A stretch of DNA of 64,000 nucleotides, taken from positions 18,909,137 through 18,973,136 of the forward strand of contig CM054114.1 of assembly GCA_028673005.1 (NCBI GenBank), written 5' to 3'. Position numbers and translations under genes: made by a program. Within the stretch, counting starts at the first letter, position 1, and each line of letters begins with the position of its first letter. The notes under the pieces were generated by a model. That model saw nothing but the letters and a program-made list of their open reading frames with translations. It had not been told where the DNA came from and ran no database searches. Source of the DNA: Tanypteryx hageni (lineage: Eukaryota > Arthropoda > Insecta > Odonata > Petaluridae). This document shows positions 34,971-45,934 of the stretch, piece after piece.

Positions 34971-36799
34971 AGCGCCTAAACATGCATTAATTGCTAATAA
35001 GTCATTTTACCTGTGTCGTAATTTGTTTCCATCCAAAGTAATTCATTAGTAGGATTTTCAACCTCGCCTCATATCTGGAATTCAGCTGGTAAATTTTGTA
35101 GCTGGTATTCCCATAAAACCGTAGGTAAAACCATATGGAAATTTCGAATAAAAAATGTCGCCATTATTGGTGAACCACCTCGGGCGAAGGGTGATTTGTA
35201 GCTAAAATGCTCATCTGGTTTTTCCCGAACGTTCAAACGGCCATTCCTGTAATGAAATTTATAATTTTTTTTATATATCAACTTTTTAAATTAAGCCATA
35301 AGACATTTTATTTGTTCGTAGTAATTTATAATGTTTTCATTCCGGGAAGAAATAGTTTTTGTGGCAAACAAAAACAAGATAAAGGAGAATATGAAAACTA
35401 ATGATGATTAAAATTTAGTATTTCTTGAAAAAATCTTGAATTGATATGTTTAATGAACACCGAGACGCAACAAAATTTGTAGTTTTTTCCCGATCACGTG
35501 AGAATGTTTAACTTTCAGAAACAGTATCGCGGGATAATTAAATTAATTTTTATGTTGCTCGAGATTGGCGCGATGCATAATTATCGCATTAATGGTTTTG
35601 CCGCGATTTATTTTTGGATCGCGAGTCCGATATAAAAATCCGCTCTAACTTTTACAGCGACTAAATTCGAACGGTTATCGCCCTAAAAAATAGCGCCCAA
35701 TAGACATAAACACGGATAGGGAACGACCGGAGTTCATACTCCTACTTCCCCAATGTTTTAAAACTTCGGCGAACAAGTTTCCCTCCCAGATTTGCAAGTA
35801 CTTATTTAACCTCGCAATATATATCCTGAATCGCCCTCATCCTGCAATCCTAAATGATTCATCATCATCCTTGCGTGCCACCGATTCTCTTTTTTTTCTC
35901 TCTCTCTCCACCCACGAAGCACCGTAGCAAACGCCTAAAACTGCCGACTTCGATTGCTCTATTTCTGCCCTTCACCCTTAAGTCTGACGCTGACAGCTGT
36001 CTTGAAACTCCGCCGCGCATCCCTAGCGCCACCATCGCCGACACCAGGGCCACCTACCTAACTTTTTCATAGCGAAACCTTTTTTTACGGACCCTCCGCC
36101 GAGCGCATTTATTTTTTCATCCCTATTGTCCTCATTTTTTCGTTCGTCCGGACGTGCGTTTTAAGGTTCCTTGCGTCACTGGCGCAGAATAACGTGGGAT
36201 GAGGTTTAGTATATGGACTTCTCCGATGATTATGAGTCGCGATAAAATTCTCATCCCCTCGTGATGGGGAAAGATAGCTCGAAACGAGGGAGTTGGGGGC
36301 GTCTCAAAGGAGAAACCGTTCGGTCGTAATCGATTTTCATCGGTAGCGGCTATATATTTCGCGGAACCTTTTAAGAATCCTTGATTAAAGTTTTTTTATC
36401 TGGTTGCACGTGTGGAAACTTTTGCGGCCTCTAACGCGCTCCTAATTTGGTTTCTGGGCATAATTTCCACGCAACGTGATTATATGCCAAACGAAGCGGA
36501 AATGAGGGAGGGGAATTTCTCTCGGACTTCTAAATGGCAAGATTAGGAAGGTTAGATGAGGAGGTGCCAGGGAATCATTTAAGCATTCCATGGGACAACT
36601 ACAATAATAAATCTTGCAAAACGGGTTCTAGGACAGAGGACGCCTAGGTTCGTGTATTTCTAGGACTATCAGAGGTCACAATACGGTATCCGTGCCTACT
36701 AGTGAGGTTTGTTAGGGAATATAGCGTAATGCACTCCCTGCTATATACCCAATCACTATATTTCAGGGTATTATGTAGACCTACAAGGGCATTAGTTTT
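34971..36799. other. No gene recognised; GC-richer block 35880-36330
   Basis: The centre is pyrimidine-rich and GC-richer, with opposing open frames at 35854-36072 that I do not recognise. It may be a conserved non-coding or promoter-like region. No splice-site pair was convincing. Confidence 0.35.
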
Positions 36800-37262
36800 A
36801 TCGTGGGCTCCACTCTGACGAGCTACCTTGATTGCGACGTCTCGGCGGCTGAGTGAGCTGTGTCCTTTAACAAATATGTCGTCTCCCAGTTATTATGCGT
36901 TCTTTGCACGAAGTGAACGCATATAGGGAAGGTCGTTACCGTCCGTCAGTCCGCATGTTAAAACTTGGGAATCGCTGGACGTATTTTGATGAAATTTTTT
37001 ATTGGGGAGTTTTAATAAAATTTGTCGACCGATTCCAATTTTGGTTAAATTTGGAAGACAATTACGAGTAAAAAGTAGATTGACGGGGACCTCGTGGCAA
37101 TCAATCCCTTGGACCCTTATTAGCGCGCGAGATCCTTCAAGTCCTCGGCTGTGCAAACCCTTCCTCGACTCCTGAGCACACCCTTCCCAGTGAGGTATCA
37201 CCAGACCGCAGGGACGATTAAGCACGAATTAATCAAATATTTTTAAATGAATTTCTGATGAA
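36800..37262 (-). repeat. Repeat family D, minus copy (left arm of inverted pair)
   Basis: Read on the minus strand it begins with TTAATTCGTGCTTAATCGTC, then CCTGCGGTC, CACTGGGAAGGGTG, TCGCGCGCTAATAAGGGTCC, CACGAGGTCCCCGT, a segment with TTTCATCAAAATACGTCCAG, and ends with CACTCAGCCGCCGAGACG. The plus copy at 37785-38440 shows the same order. Confidence 0.7.
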
Positions 37263-37784
37263 AATGCATCTCTGTTTAACACTGTATGGATTTTCTCGAC
37301 TATGTGCATCTTTTTAACGGCTTACTACGGCTAATATTAAGGAAGGTGATTTTTTTCGCTCAAAGGTACCAACCCAGTGGGTTTGTGTCTCGCTGTTTCT
37401 GCCATATTTTACCGCTCGTGATTGACATACCGAAGTACAATTCAAAACCACATAAAGGACTCACAGAAATGAATACTCAACAAATTACATTCACGTAAAT
37501 TAATTCCTTAGGCGGCTCTGAAAAGAGCCTTGTCGGACTACAATAAATACGGACAATACACAAATAATATAGCGACTTTTAAGGAGCCTTGTCAAGCAAA
37601 CAAATTCTACAAAATCATTTCAACTATACTTCATTCAGGTAGAAACATTTAATAGCGACAATTAAATCAAAGAATAACCCTTCCTTCGTAGCATGCAATT
37701 CTAGTTTCCTTTCTTCCTTCGACTTTGAAGGACCCCATCATTGCAGTCTTGTCAAATTCTAAGAAATCAATTCGGTCGCTCCAC
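37263..37784. other. Spacer of the family D inverted repeat
   Basis: Unique spacer between two divergent family D copies. It holds a histone-type stem-loop on the minus strand (37514-37529) and a weaker related sequence at 37571-37592 that shares GGAGCCTTGTC. No histone coding sequence is recognisable on either side. Confidence 0.5.
37514..37529 (-). promoter_or_regulatory. Histone mRNA 3' stem-loop match
   Basis: On the minus strand GGCTCTTTTCAGAGCC forms a six-pair stem with a TTTC loop, identical to the canonical metazoan replication-dependent histone mRNA element bound by stem-loop binding protein. The 5' flank is CCGACAA and the 3' flank GCCTAAGG, so the usual ACCCA flank and a clear purine-rich U7 site are not evident. 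No histone open reading frame precedes it. It may be a relic of a histone 3' UTR captured by a repeat, or chance. Confidence 0.5.
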
Positions 37785-38440
37785 ATTCAGAAATGCATTA
37801 AAAAGTTTTAATTAATTCGTGCTTAATCATCCCTGCGGTCAGGAGATATCCCGCTGGGAAGGGTGAGCTCGGACTTCTAGGAGGTGTTCGCACAGCCTAG
37901 TACTTGAGGTAGCTCGCGTGCTAATGAGGGTCCAAGAGGTTGACCTCCGCGAGGTCCCCATCCATCTACCTTTAACCCAATTACGATCACTTTACGTGAA
38001 GACCTACATGTAGTTTACAATGAACTTCCGTTTAAATTTTACTAAAATTGGTCGAACGATTCCAATGTGTCTCGACCTCAAGGAACCCATTTGGAAACTC
38101 TATGTACTCCGACATGGAGTACACCTTTCCATATTTGTTGTTTCTGGCTGAGCCTGTCTCTACTGAAGGGCAATAGTTTCGTATGACGAAAGACAAATTG
38201 TTTGAAAGCAACCCTCTTCCAGAAAAATAGTTGAAGGAAATACTCATCAAACGGTTACGAGGATCATGATCGACGAGCTGAGACTTGTCTAGAATCATTT
38301 TCTCAAAGGTGCTAAGAATGCTTTAGAGCTGAGATCCTCCCCTTAGGGGCAGATTCAGCTTGAAACACCAAGTTTGCTAACGCGCACAGTGCACTCAGCC
38401 ACCTAGACGCCACAATCAACGTAGTCCGTCAGACCGGGGC
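37785..38440 (+). repeat. Repeat family D, plus copy (right arm of inverted pair)
   Basis: Contains TTAATTCGTGCTTAATCATC, CCTGCGGTC, GCTGGGAAGGGTG, GCTCGCGTGCTAATGAGGGT, CGCGAGGTCCCCAT, and, after an inserted or diverged stretch, CACTCAGCCACCTAGACGCC. It is the inverted partner of 36800-37262 and longer by about 190 bp. Confidence 0.7.
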
Positions 38441-38487
38441 AAGCGGTAAACCGAGCAGCGTCTAGATGCAGTGGATGAAGTTTAACC

Positions 38488-38692
38488 TGTAACGAGACCA
38501 GACCGATAACGGACTTTGCTCTTCATTTTATTTTGTTTTTGCGCGCAGCCAACAGGGTGCGCGCCAGTTCTCTCTTCTCTTGTGGAAGCTTACGGAGTGT
38601 AGTGTGCGCCCCAGGCGATTAAAGGTGTTTGTGTTATTACGTGTAACTTTCATTTGTGCCCTTTCCTCTCCGAGAAATTCTAGCCCGATACA
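38488..38692 (+). mobile_element. Probable solo LTR (205 bp)
   Basis: Begins TGTAACGAGACC and ends GCCCGATACA, giving TGTA/TACA short inverted ends, and is flanked by AACC on both sides (38484-38487 and 38693-38696), compatible with a 4-bp target duplication. An ATTAAA polyadenylation-like signal lies near 38618, followed by a GT-rich stretch as in R-U5. No matching second LTR, primer site or internal coding region is present, so the orientation is inferred from the signal order. Confidence 0.5.
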
Positions 38693-39324
38693 AACCTCAT
38701 TTTAAGGACTACGCGCTATATAATGCGTCAGTAAAACTGGGAAATGCGACAACGTTGGATTGAAAAAGTGTGCACTGGATTTCCTACTGCCTACCTCACT
38801 CCAATCATAAGAAATTATTGCACCTACAGCGGGGTGCTTTTTAATTGAAAGCATTGTAACGAACGCTTGAAGTGATCGAACTGATAATTCTTTTATAGGT
38901 AATTTTGAAACATTTGGCGACGCCAAATTTTTGCTCCTTCCATGCGCAAAAACTGAATGAAATACTGACGCTTTCATTGTTATGAAATTTAGATGCTGAT
39001 TTATTGTTGATTATAGTACATATTTTCCTGTAAATGTTTCTTACATTTAGGTACTTAGGCAAGTGATTTTGCTGAATATTATACTTTTGAAAATATTGCT
39101 TAAAAAGCCGCGTAAAGGTACATCAAGGATGTTGAATTCCTAGAGAATTATATTAAAAGTGCCGTCCGTACATTTTATGCGATATATTTTCAGCTCTATG
39201 AATATAAATTGATAGCTTAGCAAAAGTGTGCTTACTTTTACTCAAAGTTACCCTTATACGACAGAGAATGGTGTTATTATGGTGAAGATGAATTCTGAGG
39301 ACCATCATAAATCATAGTATATTC
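38693..39324. other. No gene recognised
   Basis: AT-rich. A short palindrome TTTGGCGACGCCAAA lies near 38910-38930. Minus-strand frames are unrecognised. Confidence 0.45.
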
Positions 39325-39513
39325 CAGGGATCCCCAAACTACGGCCCGCGGGCCACATTCGGCCCGCGCAGTTATTTGATCCGCCCTGCCTTATCAGTAA
39401 GAGCATTCATTAGATATCATTTATGATATCTAAACGACATTTTCCGAGTTCGGCTACAATACAGTTTTTTGAGAACATTTTCTTAAAAACAAAAACGTGC
39501 TAATGTGAACAAA
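39325..39513. mobile_element. hAT (Charlie-type) non-autonomous remnant, truncated
   Basis: Starts CAGGGATCCCCAAACTACGG and continues CCCGCGGGCCACATTCGGCC, the classic Charlie-type terminus. It shares CTAAACGACATTTTC and GAGTTC blocks with the fuller copy at 42845-43134. The right end is missing; dispersed repeat C follows directly. Confidence 0.65.
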
Positions 39514-39690
39514 CTGTCTGTGAGGAGACAACTTATAAGAAGACATTTGGAAAATTCTTTTTGAATTAGACAGCCCTTATCGATCTGTGAATTTTCCACA
39601 GATTGGATTTTTCCAAGCAGTTCATAGATTTTCCGCTAGGTGGCTTCAAACCCCGAATATTCAAAACTATGAAATGGTATTGTAGCCTAA
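39514..39690 (+). repeat. Dispersed repeat C, copy 2
   Basis: Matches 14596-14780 (TTTGGAAAATTCTTTTTGAA, TTCATAGATTTTCCGCTAGG, TGGCTTCAAA). Confidence 0.75.
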
Positions 39691-40184
39691 TTTCTAGAGG
39701 AGTGCTAGAGCTAGAGGAGTGAAATTTTCACGAATGGGAAGCTCTAGAGAGGAACTACATTCCCACGGTAAGGGTTGCCACTCCCAAAGGGGTAGGAAAA
39801 AAACGTGCTAAATAACGTGCTTCCATCTCTCTCTTTAGCAAGCGTATCTTACTTGATTTGAATATATTTTCTGTGACACACCAGTAAGGATGGCTGCATT
39901 GTAACCAAATACGCGTATGGCTTATCATAGCCTTATTATGTCTATTAGATGTACACAAGTATTTATTTTCCCCCATTAGTGACACTAAAGTACTTACACT
40001 TAGACCATTGATCCCTATCGAACACTATGACCGAGAGGGTTAAAATAAGTGTTACCAATTGTTTATTTTCCAGTGAGTTACTAGATCACACCTTGTTGGT
40101 TTCTAGAAATTCGCTAAGTAAATAACAACGGGGCTCTCTGCAATTGAATTGAAAAACCTATTACATTATATCATAGATTGTTTC
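39691..40184. other. No gene recognised
   Basis: AT-rich spacer with the tandem phrase CTAGAGGAGTG repeated at 39695-39725. Confidence 0.5.
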
Positions 40185-40316
40185 GGCTATATCCAATAGC
40201 AGAAGGCTATGGTTTGAGTTTATTTCTGTTCTTTGTGAAGTCTAAAATTTTCTCGCAATTTCTTAAAATATTTATTATTATGCAACCTATTTGGAATTTT
40301 TAGAAATATTACAGAT
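40185..40316 (+). repeat. Dispersed module A, copy 1
   Basis: Shares GCTATATCCAATAGCAGAAG, GAGTTTATTTCTGTTC, TTAAAATATTTATTAT and TTTTTAGAAATATTACAG with 51507-51636 on the same strand. No coding potential. Confidence 0.75.
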
Positions 40317-40695
40317 ATAGAGAAAAAACAATACTTGCCCCTATACTACGTATATGGAGAAAGTAAAAAACGGATAAGTGAAAAGAGTAAACACTTTCAG
40401 TTGACCGATGTTTACCAAACACTAATCAGCACTTCTTCCTTTAACAAAAATGTCAAATATAAAATTTCAAGCTGATCTGATTAGTAGCATTTCAGTTAGA
40501 GCACCCACAATATCCTGGTCACAGACATACACCCACAGACATCATCGAGAAAATAGTCAAAACGTGTTCAGGGAACCTTAAAACATATATTTCCGTTGAA
40601 ATCTCGAATTCGATTTTTTTCATGAAAACAATAGGTACTTTTTCTATACTTCGTATATGGAGAAAATAAAAATAACAATATGAATAATAAGAATA
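40317..40695 (-). repeat. Dispersed module B, minus copy
   Basis: On the minus strand it has TTTCTCCATATACGAAGTAT, TGTTTTCATGAAAAAAATCG, CCCTGAACACGTTTTGACTA, GATATTGTGGGTGCTCTAAC and AACATCGGTCAACTGAAAGT. A second TTTCTCCATATACGTAGTAT near 40345-40365 suggests tandem copies of the end. The plus copy is at 50981-51290. Anonymous insect interspersed repeats with this CTCCATATACG signature are familiar to me, but I cannot name the class. Confidence 0.75.
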
Positions 40696-40747
40696 ACATA
40701 CCCACTTCCACGAAGTCATGCCTGACTTGATAAATTACAAACGAAAT

Positions 40748-41030
40748 TTGAATTTGAATACCCAGCCGATTCGCCTCTGTCCTACTCACAGTGAGTATCT
40801 CAGAGGTAGTGCAATGAATTGCCGGGGAAGGGAGAAGGGAAAACCGGTGCCGGCATTTGCCTACTCTTACGAAGAACACCAGGGGGGCCAACAGCTTAAC
40901 GTCCCTTCCGAAGGACGGAACAGCTGAATTTGTGCGGTCTCCTCAAACCACACAAACAGGGGGCCGGGCGACCTTGGAAAAATCCTACTTGCGCAGGATT
41001 CGTACCCGAAGACTTTTTCAAGCATCGGGC
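40748..41030 (-). mobile_element. tRNA-derived SINE, 5'-truncated
   Basis: Minus-strand copy of the SINE at 61145-61457, starting within the tRNA-related head after the A box. It retains the B-box region (GGGTACGAATCCTGCGCAAG), the body hairpin CGTCCTTCGGAAGGGACG, GTTAAGCTGTTGGCC and the tail GAGGCGAATCGGCTGGG. The open frames across it are not real genes. Confidence 0.85.
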
Positions 41031-42844
41031 GAACAAACATAAAATATCTATATTAGCGACATCTGTTATAATGATTCTGCGAAGCGATTCATTTGGCCTT
41101 TTTCTTCGAGAAATTTCGAACGATTTTAATGCTGAAGCGTTAGGTTGGTCAGACTTTGACGTTTTAACCCCTAACCCCCACTCTCCGAAATCTTTGCCGT
41201 CAATCTGAGCGTCATCGATCCGTTGCACTCCGCGGAGAGAGATCCTTTTAAATTATTATTACCGCTCCGATGAGAGAGCCATCCCCCATGAGATCACCCA
41301 ACCGCACCCTCCCCCATCTCCCTAACTTCTTTCTTCATATCCATCCTTATGGGCTTTCGGAAGTTTGTTATGTGGAGGTCGGAGGAAGAAGAATCGCCGC
41401 CACGTTCCAAAAGTTAAACTTCGGAAAAGTCCGATTTCGGGTCAGGGGATACATTTTCGAAGTTGTCGATCATACCGAGTTTCTGGACGAGTTCGACGCA
41501 GAATGGAGTTATTTGCCACCGGTTGAGGAGTAAACCTTAGTATTAATCTCCGGATAGGTTCAAAAATGTAGGTCATTCGAAGGACACGAGCGATGATGGT
41601 CGTCAAAAGGAAAATCGATTTTGAAGCGCTGGTTCATGTATCGTAGAAGTTTGATGGGCTAAAATGACTGCGCGTTATTGTGTCAAGAGGATATTAGAAA
41701 TAAATTCTGCATAAAATGTATTATACGCCACCAAGGTCTCGTTGCAGAGCAGCGTTATCATTGTCACGAAGCAGTTCCACCAAGTTACGCCGGTTAAACT
41801 ATTACATTTAAATAAATAGAATTTAATTACACGCGGACCTGAATTGGTCGTTCGCTGCATTTAATGTACATATGTTACTCGAGAAAGCTCGTAGCATGTT
41901 TTTACCCGGTAAAAAGTTTCGCCCAACGCGGCCCTTTCCCAATAACTAACCCTCTTTCCTCCGCTTTACGCAAGAGACTGCTGAATTTGAGGAATTTTAC
42001 GTCTCACAATTTTTCGAAAGTAGATCGTCCGTTAAGAGGGTTTATTTATAACAGATATTCACTTTGAACAAAGAGCTCGGAGTAATTTTAAACACGGTTA
42101 ATTTTTTTTAGATTTGCATTTTACTAATCACACCGAGTAAATTCGTTTCTCTTATACATTTCGATTTCAAAGGCCGTTGAAACCCCCAACCGCGCCAAAA
42201 CGAATTTTTGTTACAGATGAACAGAGAGAAAGCTCTAAACTCTCTTTTTCCGTCACGGAAAAAAAAGCTTGGCATTGTTTTGCTCTAGAATTCCATATTT
42301 CAATTACGGAATCCTATTTTTCGGAACGTAAACAAAGCAGTTAGTTACGTTTCTCGATGCCGAATAACATATTTAATTCTGTTAATTGACCACCTCAAAG
42401 ATTGGCTGCGAAAGATACAACGTATACAATCTCTCTAAATAAGTAAAGGTGGAGACTACGGCGAAATAGATGTTAAATGAAATCTCTCTAAACTGATATA
42501 ACGAAATTTGTGCTCCGAGAATCGTTTCGACGTTTCTCCTTTGTTGTTCCGACAGTGGAGAATGGGAGGACGGTGGCGTAGACACATATGAGACGTTTTA
42601 TATATTGCGTTGGCGACCTTTAAAAATGAGGGGGGAACATAAGTTCAGGATAATAAACAGACCAAAAAGTAATAACATTTTTAATAAGTTCAGGGTGTAG
42701 AAGGTCGGACTGGTATTTACTACAGGTTTCCGTGCGTGAAATAAATTTACACGTTTTTATCAGAAAAATTTCAGTGCGTTATTAAATGGAATTGTGCAAT
42801 ATATATTCGGACATTTTTAGAAATTGAAAAAAATCTATAAACTA
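41031..42844. other. No firm gene; one unrecognised open frame
   Basis: An 87-codon plus-strand frame at 41270-41533 has a protein-like second half (YVEVGGRRIAATFQKLNFGK, FDAEWSYLPPVEE) in GC-richer sequence, but no family is recognised and the first half looks like low-complexity Pro-rich sequence. The rest is AT-rich. Confidence 0.3.
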
Positions 42845-43134
42845 CAGGCGTCCCAAAACTACGGCCAAATCTGCCCCCCGCAGTGATTTCATCCCTCCCG
42901 CATTACCTATTTACCAACAGGAGTTTTAGTTGGGTACTATTTATAATTCTAAACGACATTTTCTGAGTTCTAAGATACAATAAACTTATAATATAAGCGA
43001 ATGATATATTACGAAATCAAAAACATTTTCATTTTCACACGGCCCAATCAGTCATTTGAAAGGTCGTGTGTGACCGGCATAGTGGTACATGAAGCCTCAT
43101 GTGGCCCTTTCAGTAAGAAAATTGATGGATCCTG
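42845..43134. mobile_element. hAT (Charlie-type) MITE, 290 bp
   Basis: Left end CAGGCGTCCCAAAACTACGG; reverse-complemented right end CAGGATCCATCAATTTTCTT. Flanking 8-mers ATAAACTA and ATATACTG agree at six of eight positions. Interior shares blocks with 39325-39513 and ends with GGCCACATGAGGC on the minus strand. No transposase. Confidence 0.7.
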
Positions 43135-44112
43135 ATATACTGGACACAATATATTAGGGCTCTTACACGATTCCGGGAATACCGAGCGTAAAACGAAACC
43201 GCGCTAAACGAGTGCAATTTTTCCCATAAGAATTAATTTTTTTCTTTACTCTTTCTTATAGTGTAAATTTTAACTTTTTTGGCCTCTATACTTATGTGAA
43301 CGGTTGTTTCCTATTAATTGATACAAATAAACATTAGGCAAATATTTAATATATAAAAAAATTAAAAAAAAATCTCCTCAAGAGTGCACAACCTGACCCT
43401 AAATGGTACAGAGGGTAGGGCCTAAATGTTAGCCGTAAGACATTTGGTTTCCTTCTTCATCGATCTATCTCGTTCGCAACGACCTTTCAGTGAATCACTG
43501 GCGGATGCCGATCATTAGCATAGGAGGCACTCTCTTCCTTTGATTTGGCCGCCTATTTGCATACGATACACGTATGGTGAGGCGTTTTGATCAAGATTGC
43601 TATCCATAGACGATTTAAAGCAGATGCATGACCCTGAGGAAAACTCCGCATCTTCCTGTTTCTTCCATTTCATCCTCAGTAGGAGAGTAAAAACCTTTCA
43701 GCAAAGCCTTATGGGTCGTCTATTTGTTAGTTTTCCTTTGGACGATGTTTTTCCTTGCAGTTATGGTTGTTGGCGCAACAGCGTTGTCGTTTTGGAAGTT
43801 TCTTTGGTGATAGGCTTTCGGGGATGCCAAGACTCGCAATGGGACGTTAGATACGATTCCACCACTTGACCTCGATTTTTGTGGAAAACAAATTTTCTAA
43901 TGCATATATATTTAGGTGTGTAACACTCTGCCGTTTTTGCTTTTTTGAACACCGTGAACATAGGATAGTCGCTAGCCTGGGCGAAATTAAGAAACGATTG
44001 TACAGACTTGATTCACAGCGCCAATCCTATGAGGTAGTGAGTTTTAAAGAGAAGCCTCGTTTTACGAGGGTTGCTTTCGTATTTTAGTCTTTATCCTGTA
44101 TGGCTTCTGAAA
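43135..44112. other. No gene recognised
   Basis: Contains a segment with AAACCGCGCTAAACGAGTGC near 43195 that resembles pogo-like repeat sequence, and GC-richer sequence at 43440-43870 with an unrecognised open frame. Confidence 0.4.
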
Positions 44113-44215
44113 TAGGGTAATCAACCGTCCCAAATTTGGGGATACCGTCTCTTCTTTTTATCACTCGTCCTGCTTTGTTAATGTCCCAATTTATCTCCCG
44201 CATTTTGAAAAAATC
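44113..44215. mobile_element. hAT-like terminal remnant
   Basis: TAGGGTAATCAACCGTCCCA and the following repeated GTCTC/GTCCT/GTCCC phrases resemble the TAGGGTGACCAGACGTCCCG-type ends of another hAT lineage. Only one end was found. Confidence 0.4.
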
Positions 44216-45683
44216 ATGATTAATACCGTAAAATGTCAAATAAGACGCTTTGTTCGCTCCTATAGTTCGTTTCAAATAACTTTGAGGTTAGAGAGAGAAA
44301 AGAGAAGCTTCCGAAAAAGTGAACTTGAGGGGACCAATAAGAATGAAGGAGTTTGGGCCTCCAAGGACGAAAACTCGGGCCTATCCCGTGCAAACATCGG
44401 GTTATGTGTGCTCTGTTACCATTTGTTTACTCCGCTGAAGTTCACGAATTCCCTTTGCCTCAAACGGCCACCGCAAGGTGCATTCCAACGTAGTAGATAC
44501 GGCAACACCGAGTTTGAGTTAGTTGGCCCTCACCCCTTAGCAGCGGAGACTTACGAGCGGTCCTGTGTATGAACGAAATGTCATTCGCATAGTCATTTGA
44601 AATTGAGTCGAGTTATCTGATATCTGTCTTACATCTATCTAAGTTGATCAATCAGTAAATTCACCAAAAACACCACTTTAATACGCCGCTATATATTTAA
44701 AAACAAAATCTCCCTCCTTACCTTCGTAAAAGGTTGGTCACCTTATTCTAAGACAAACAACGTTTAAAAATATAATCAACTTTTCGATCATCGAAAGGGG
44801 CGATATGGAGCCAAATTTTAGTTTTAACGCATAAATATGATTTGAGCAATTTAAATATTACTTAGTAAAAGAAAAATGTAAGAAATGTGGTCAAAGGTGA
44901 ACAAAAATATTTTCCAATTTTCTTGTGAGCATTTAATGTAATTAATATAAACGGCGAACGACTTCCTCCATTTTTTTTGTTAATGCATATATTTAAGATT
45001 TTAAAAATATCAATATCGCTTTGATTTTTTCGAAAAATGAACAATTGTCGATGAAAAACCAATTTATATAAAAACATAATGGGAGAAGCACTCACTTGTT
45101 ACAATAATTTTATCAAGCGATTAATCTAAATTTTGGCAGTGAATTAAATTCGAATTCAATATAACTTTAATTTCCATATTAGTATTTAATGGCAATAGTG
45201 GAGTAATTAAATTAGGAATTACATTGCAGTTACATTAAGCAGAATTATATTTTTAGATATTTGTTTACAATTAATTAACCAGCGAGCTGTTTATCGTGCA
45301 TCTTGTGTACATTTTACAGCATAATTACAAGTTAAGGTTCTCTTTTTAGGTAACTATTTACAGGAAAAAATCTCATTTTTTTAATTTGTTTGCACACTTG
45401 TCACACGCATATGGCTATAATTAATATTTTCTGGTAATATTTGGCCGACTCAAACACTCTACGACACCATTGTTCGTTTTCGTCGATCATGAAGACAAAT
45501 AGACAAATTAGTAATTTTATTCTCCGTAGTGTCCCATTCAAATCCGAAATTCATATTCTTATGGAGTAAAAAATGAGAAGAAAATCTTTAAATCAAATGC
45601 CACTATAAATCGAAAAAAATGTAGAATCCCTTGAGATTGCAACGTTCCGACCGCGACATATCGGGATCAGTGCTTCAGAAAAA
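44216..45683. other. No gene recognised
   Basis: A 118-codon plus-strand frame at 44216-44572 is partly GC-rich but unrecognised. The remainder is AT-rich. A sequence at about 45640-45680 read on the minus strand has CTGAAGC and GGAACGTTGC, weakly like a Penelope-type hammerhead end. Confidence 0.35.
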
Positions 45684-45740
45684 ATGATTGATTCCCTTGG
45701 TAGTTTTGCTAAGTCGTCTCACGCGCAAAGCTGCCATAAG
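45684..45740 (+). CDS. Candidate first coding exon (19 codons)
   Basis: ATG at 45684 opens MIDSLGSFAKSSHAQSCHK and runs into AAG followed by GTAAGTATA at about 45741, a near-consensus 5' splice donor. No promoter or downstream exon was identified, and a Penelope-like remnant begins 200 bp later. Candidate only. Confidence 0.2.
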
Positions 45741-45934
45741 GTAAGTATAGGCGGCTTCCAAAACACGCGCGGCTCAGGGGACGTGTGTGTGATGCGTTGT
45801 GTCATCCATCATTTGAATTGGGACGGCGTACTAACGCGGGTTTGCCTTGTGACTTGGGTAACAGTGGTGAGAAGAGCACTCCGCATAACTATGGATACCG
45901 CCGTCAGACGCGACTATCGGTAAGAAATGCATTG

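Noticed and set aside
40568..41228. Overlapping 90-110 codon frames on both strands
   Set aside because: They cover the dispersed module B and the SINE, not a unique gene.
41270..41533. 87-codon frame as a confirmed exon
   Set aside because: The second half looks protein-like, but I see no family, no splice sites and no conservation evidence.
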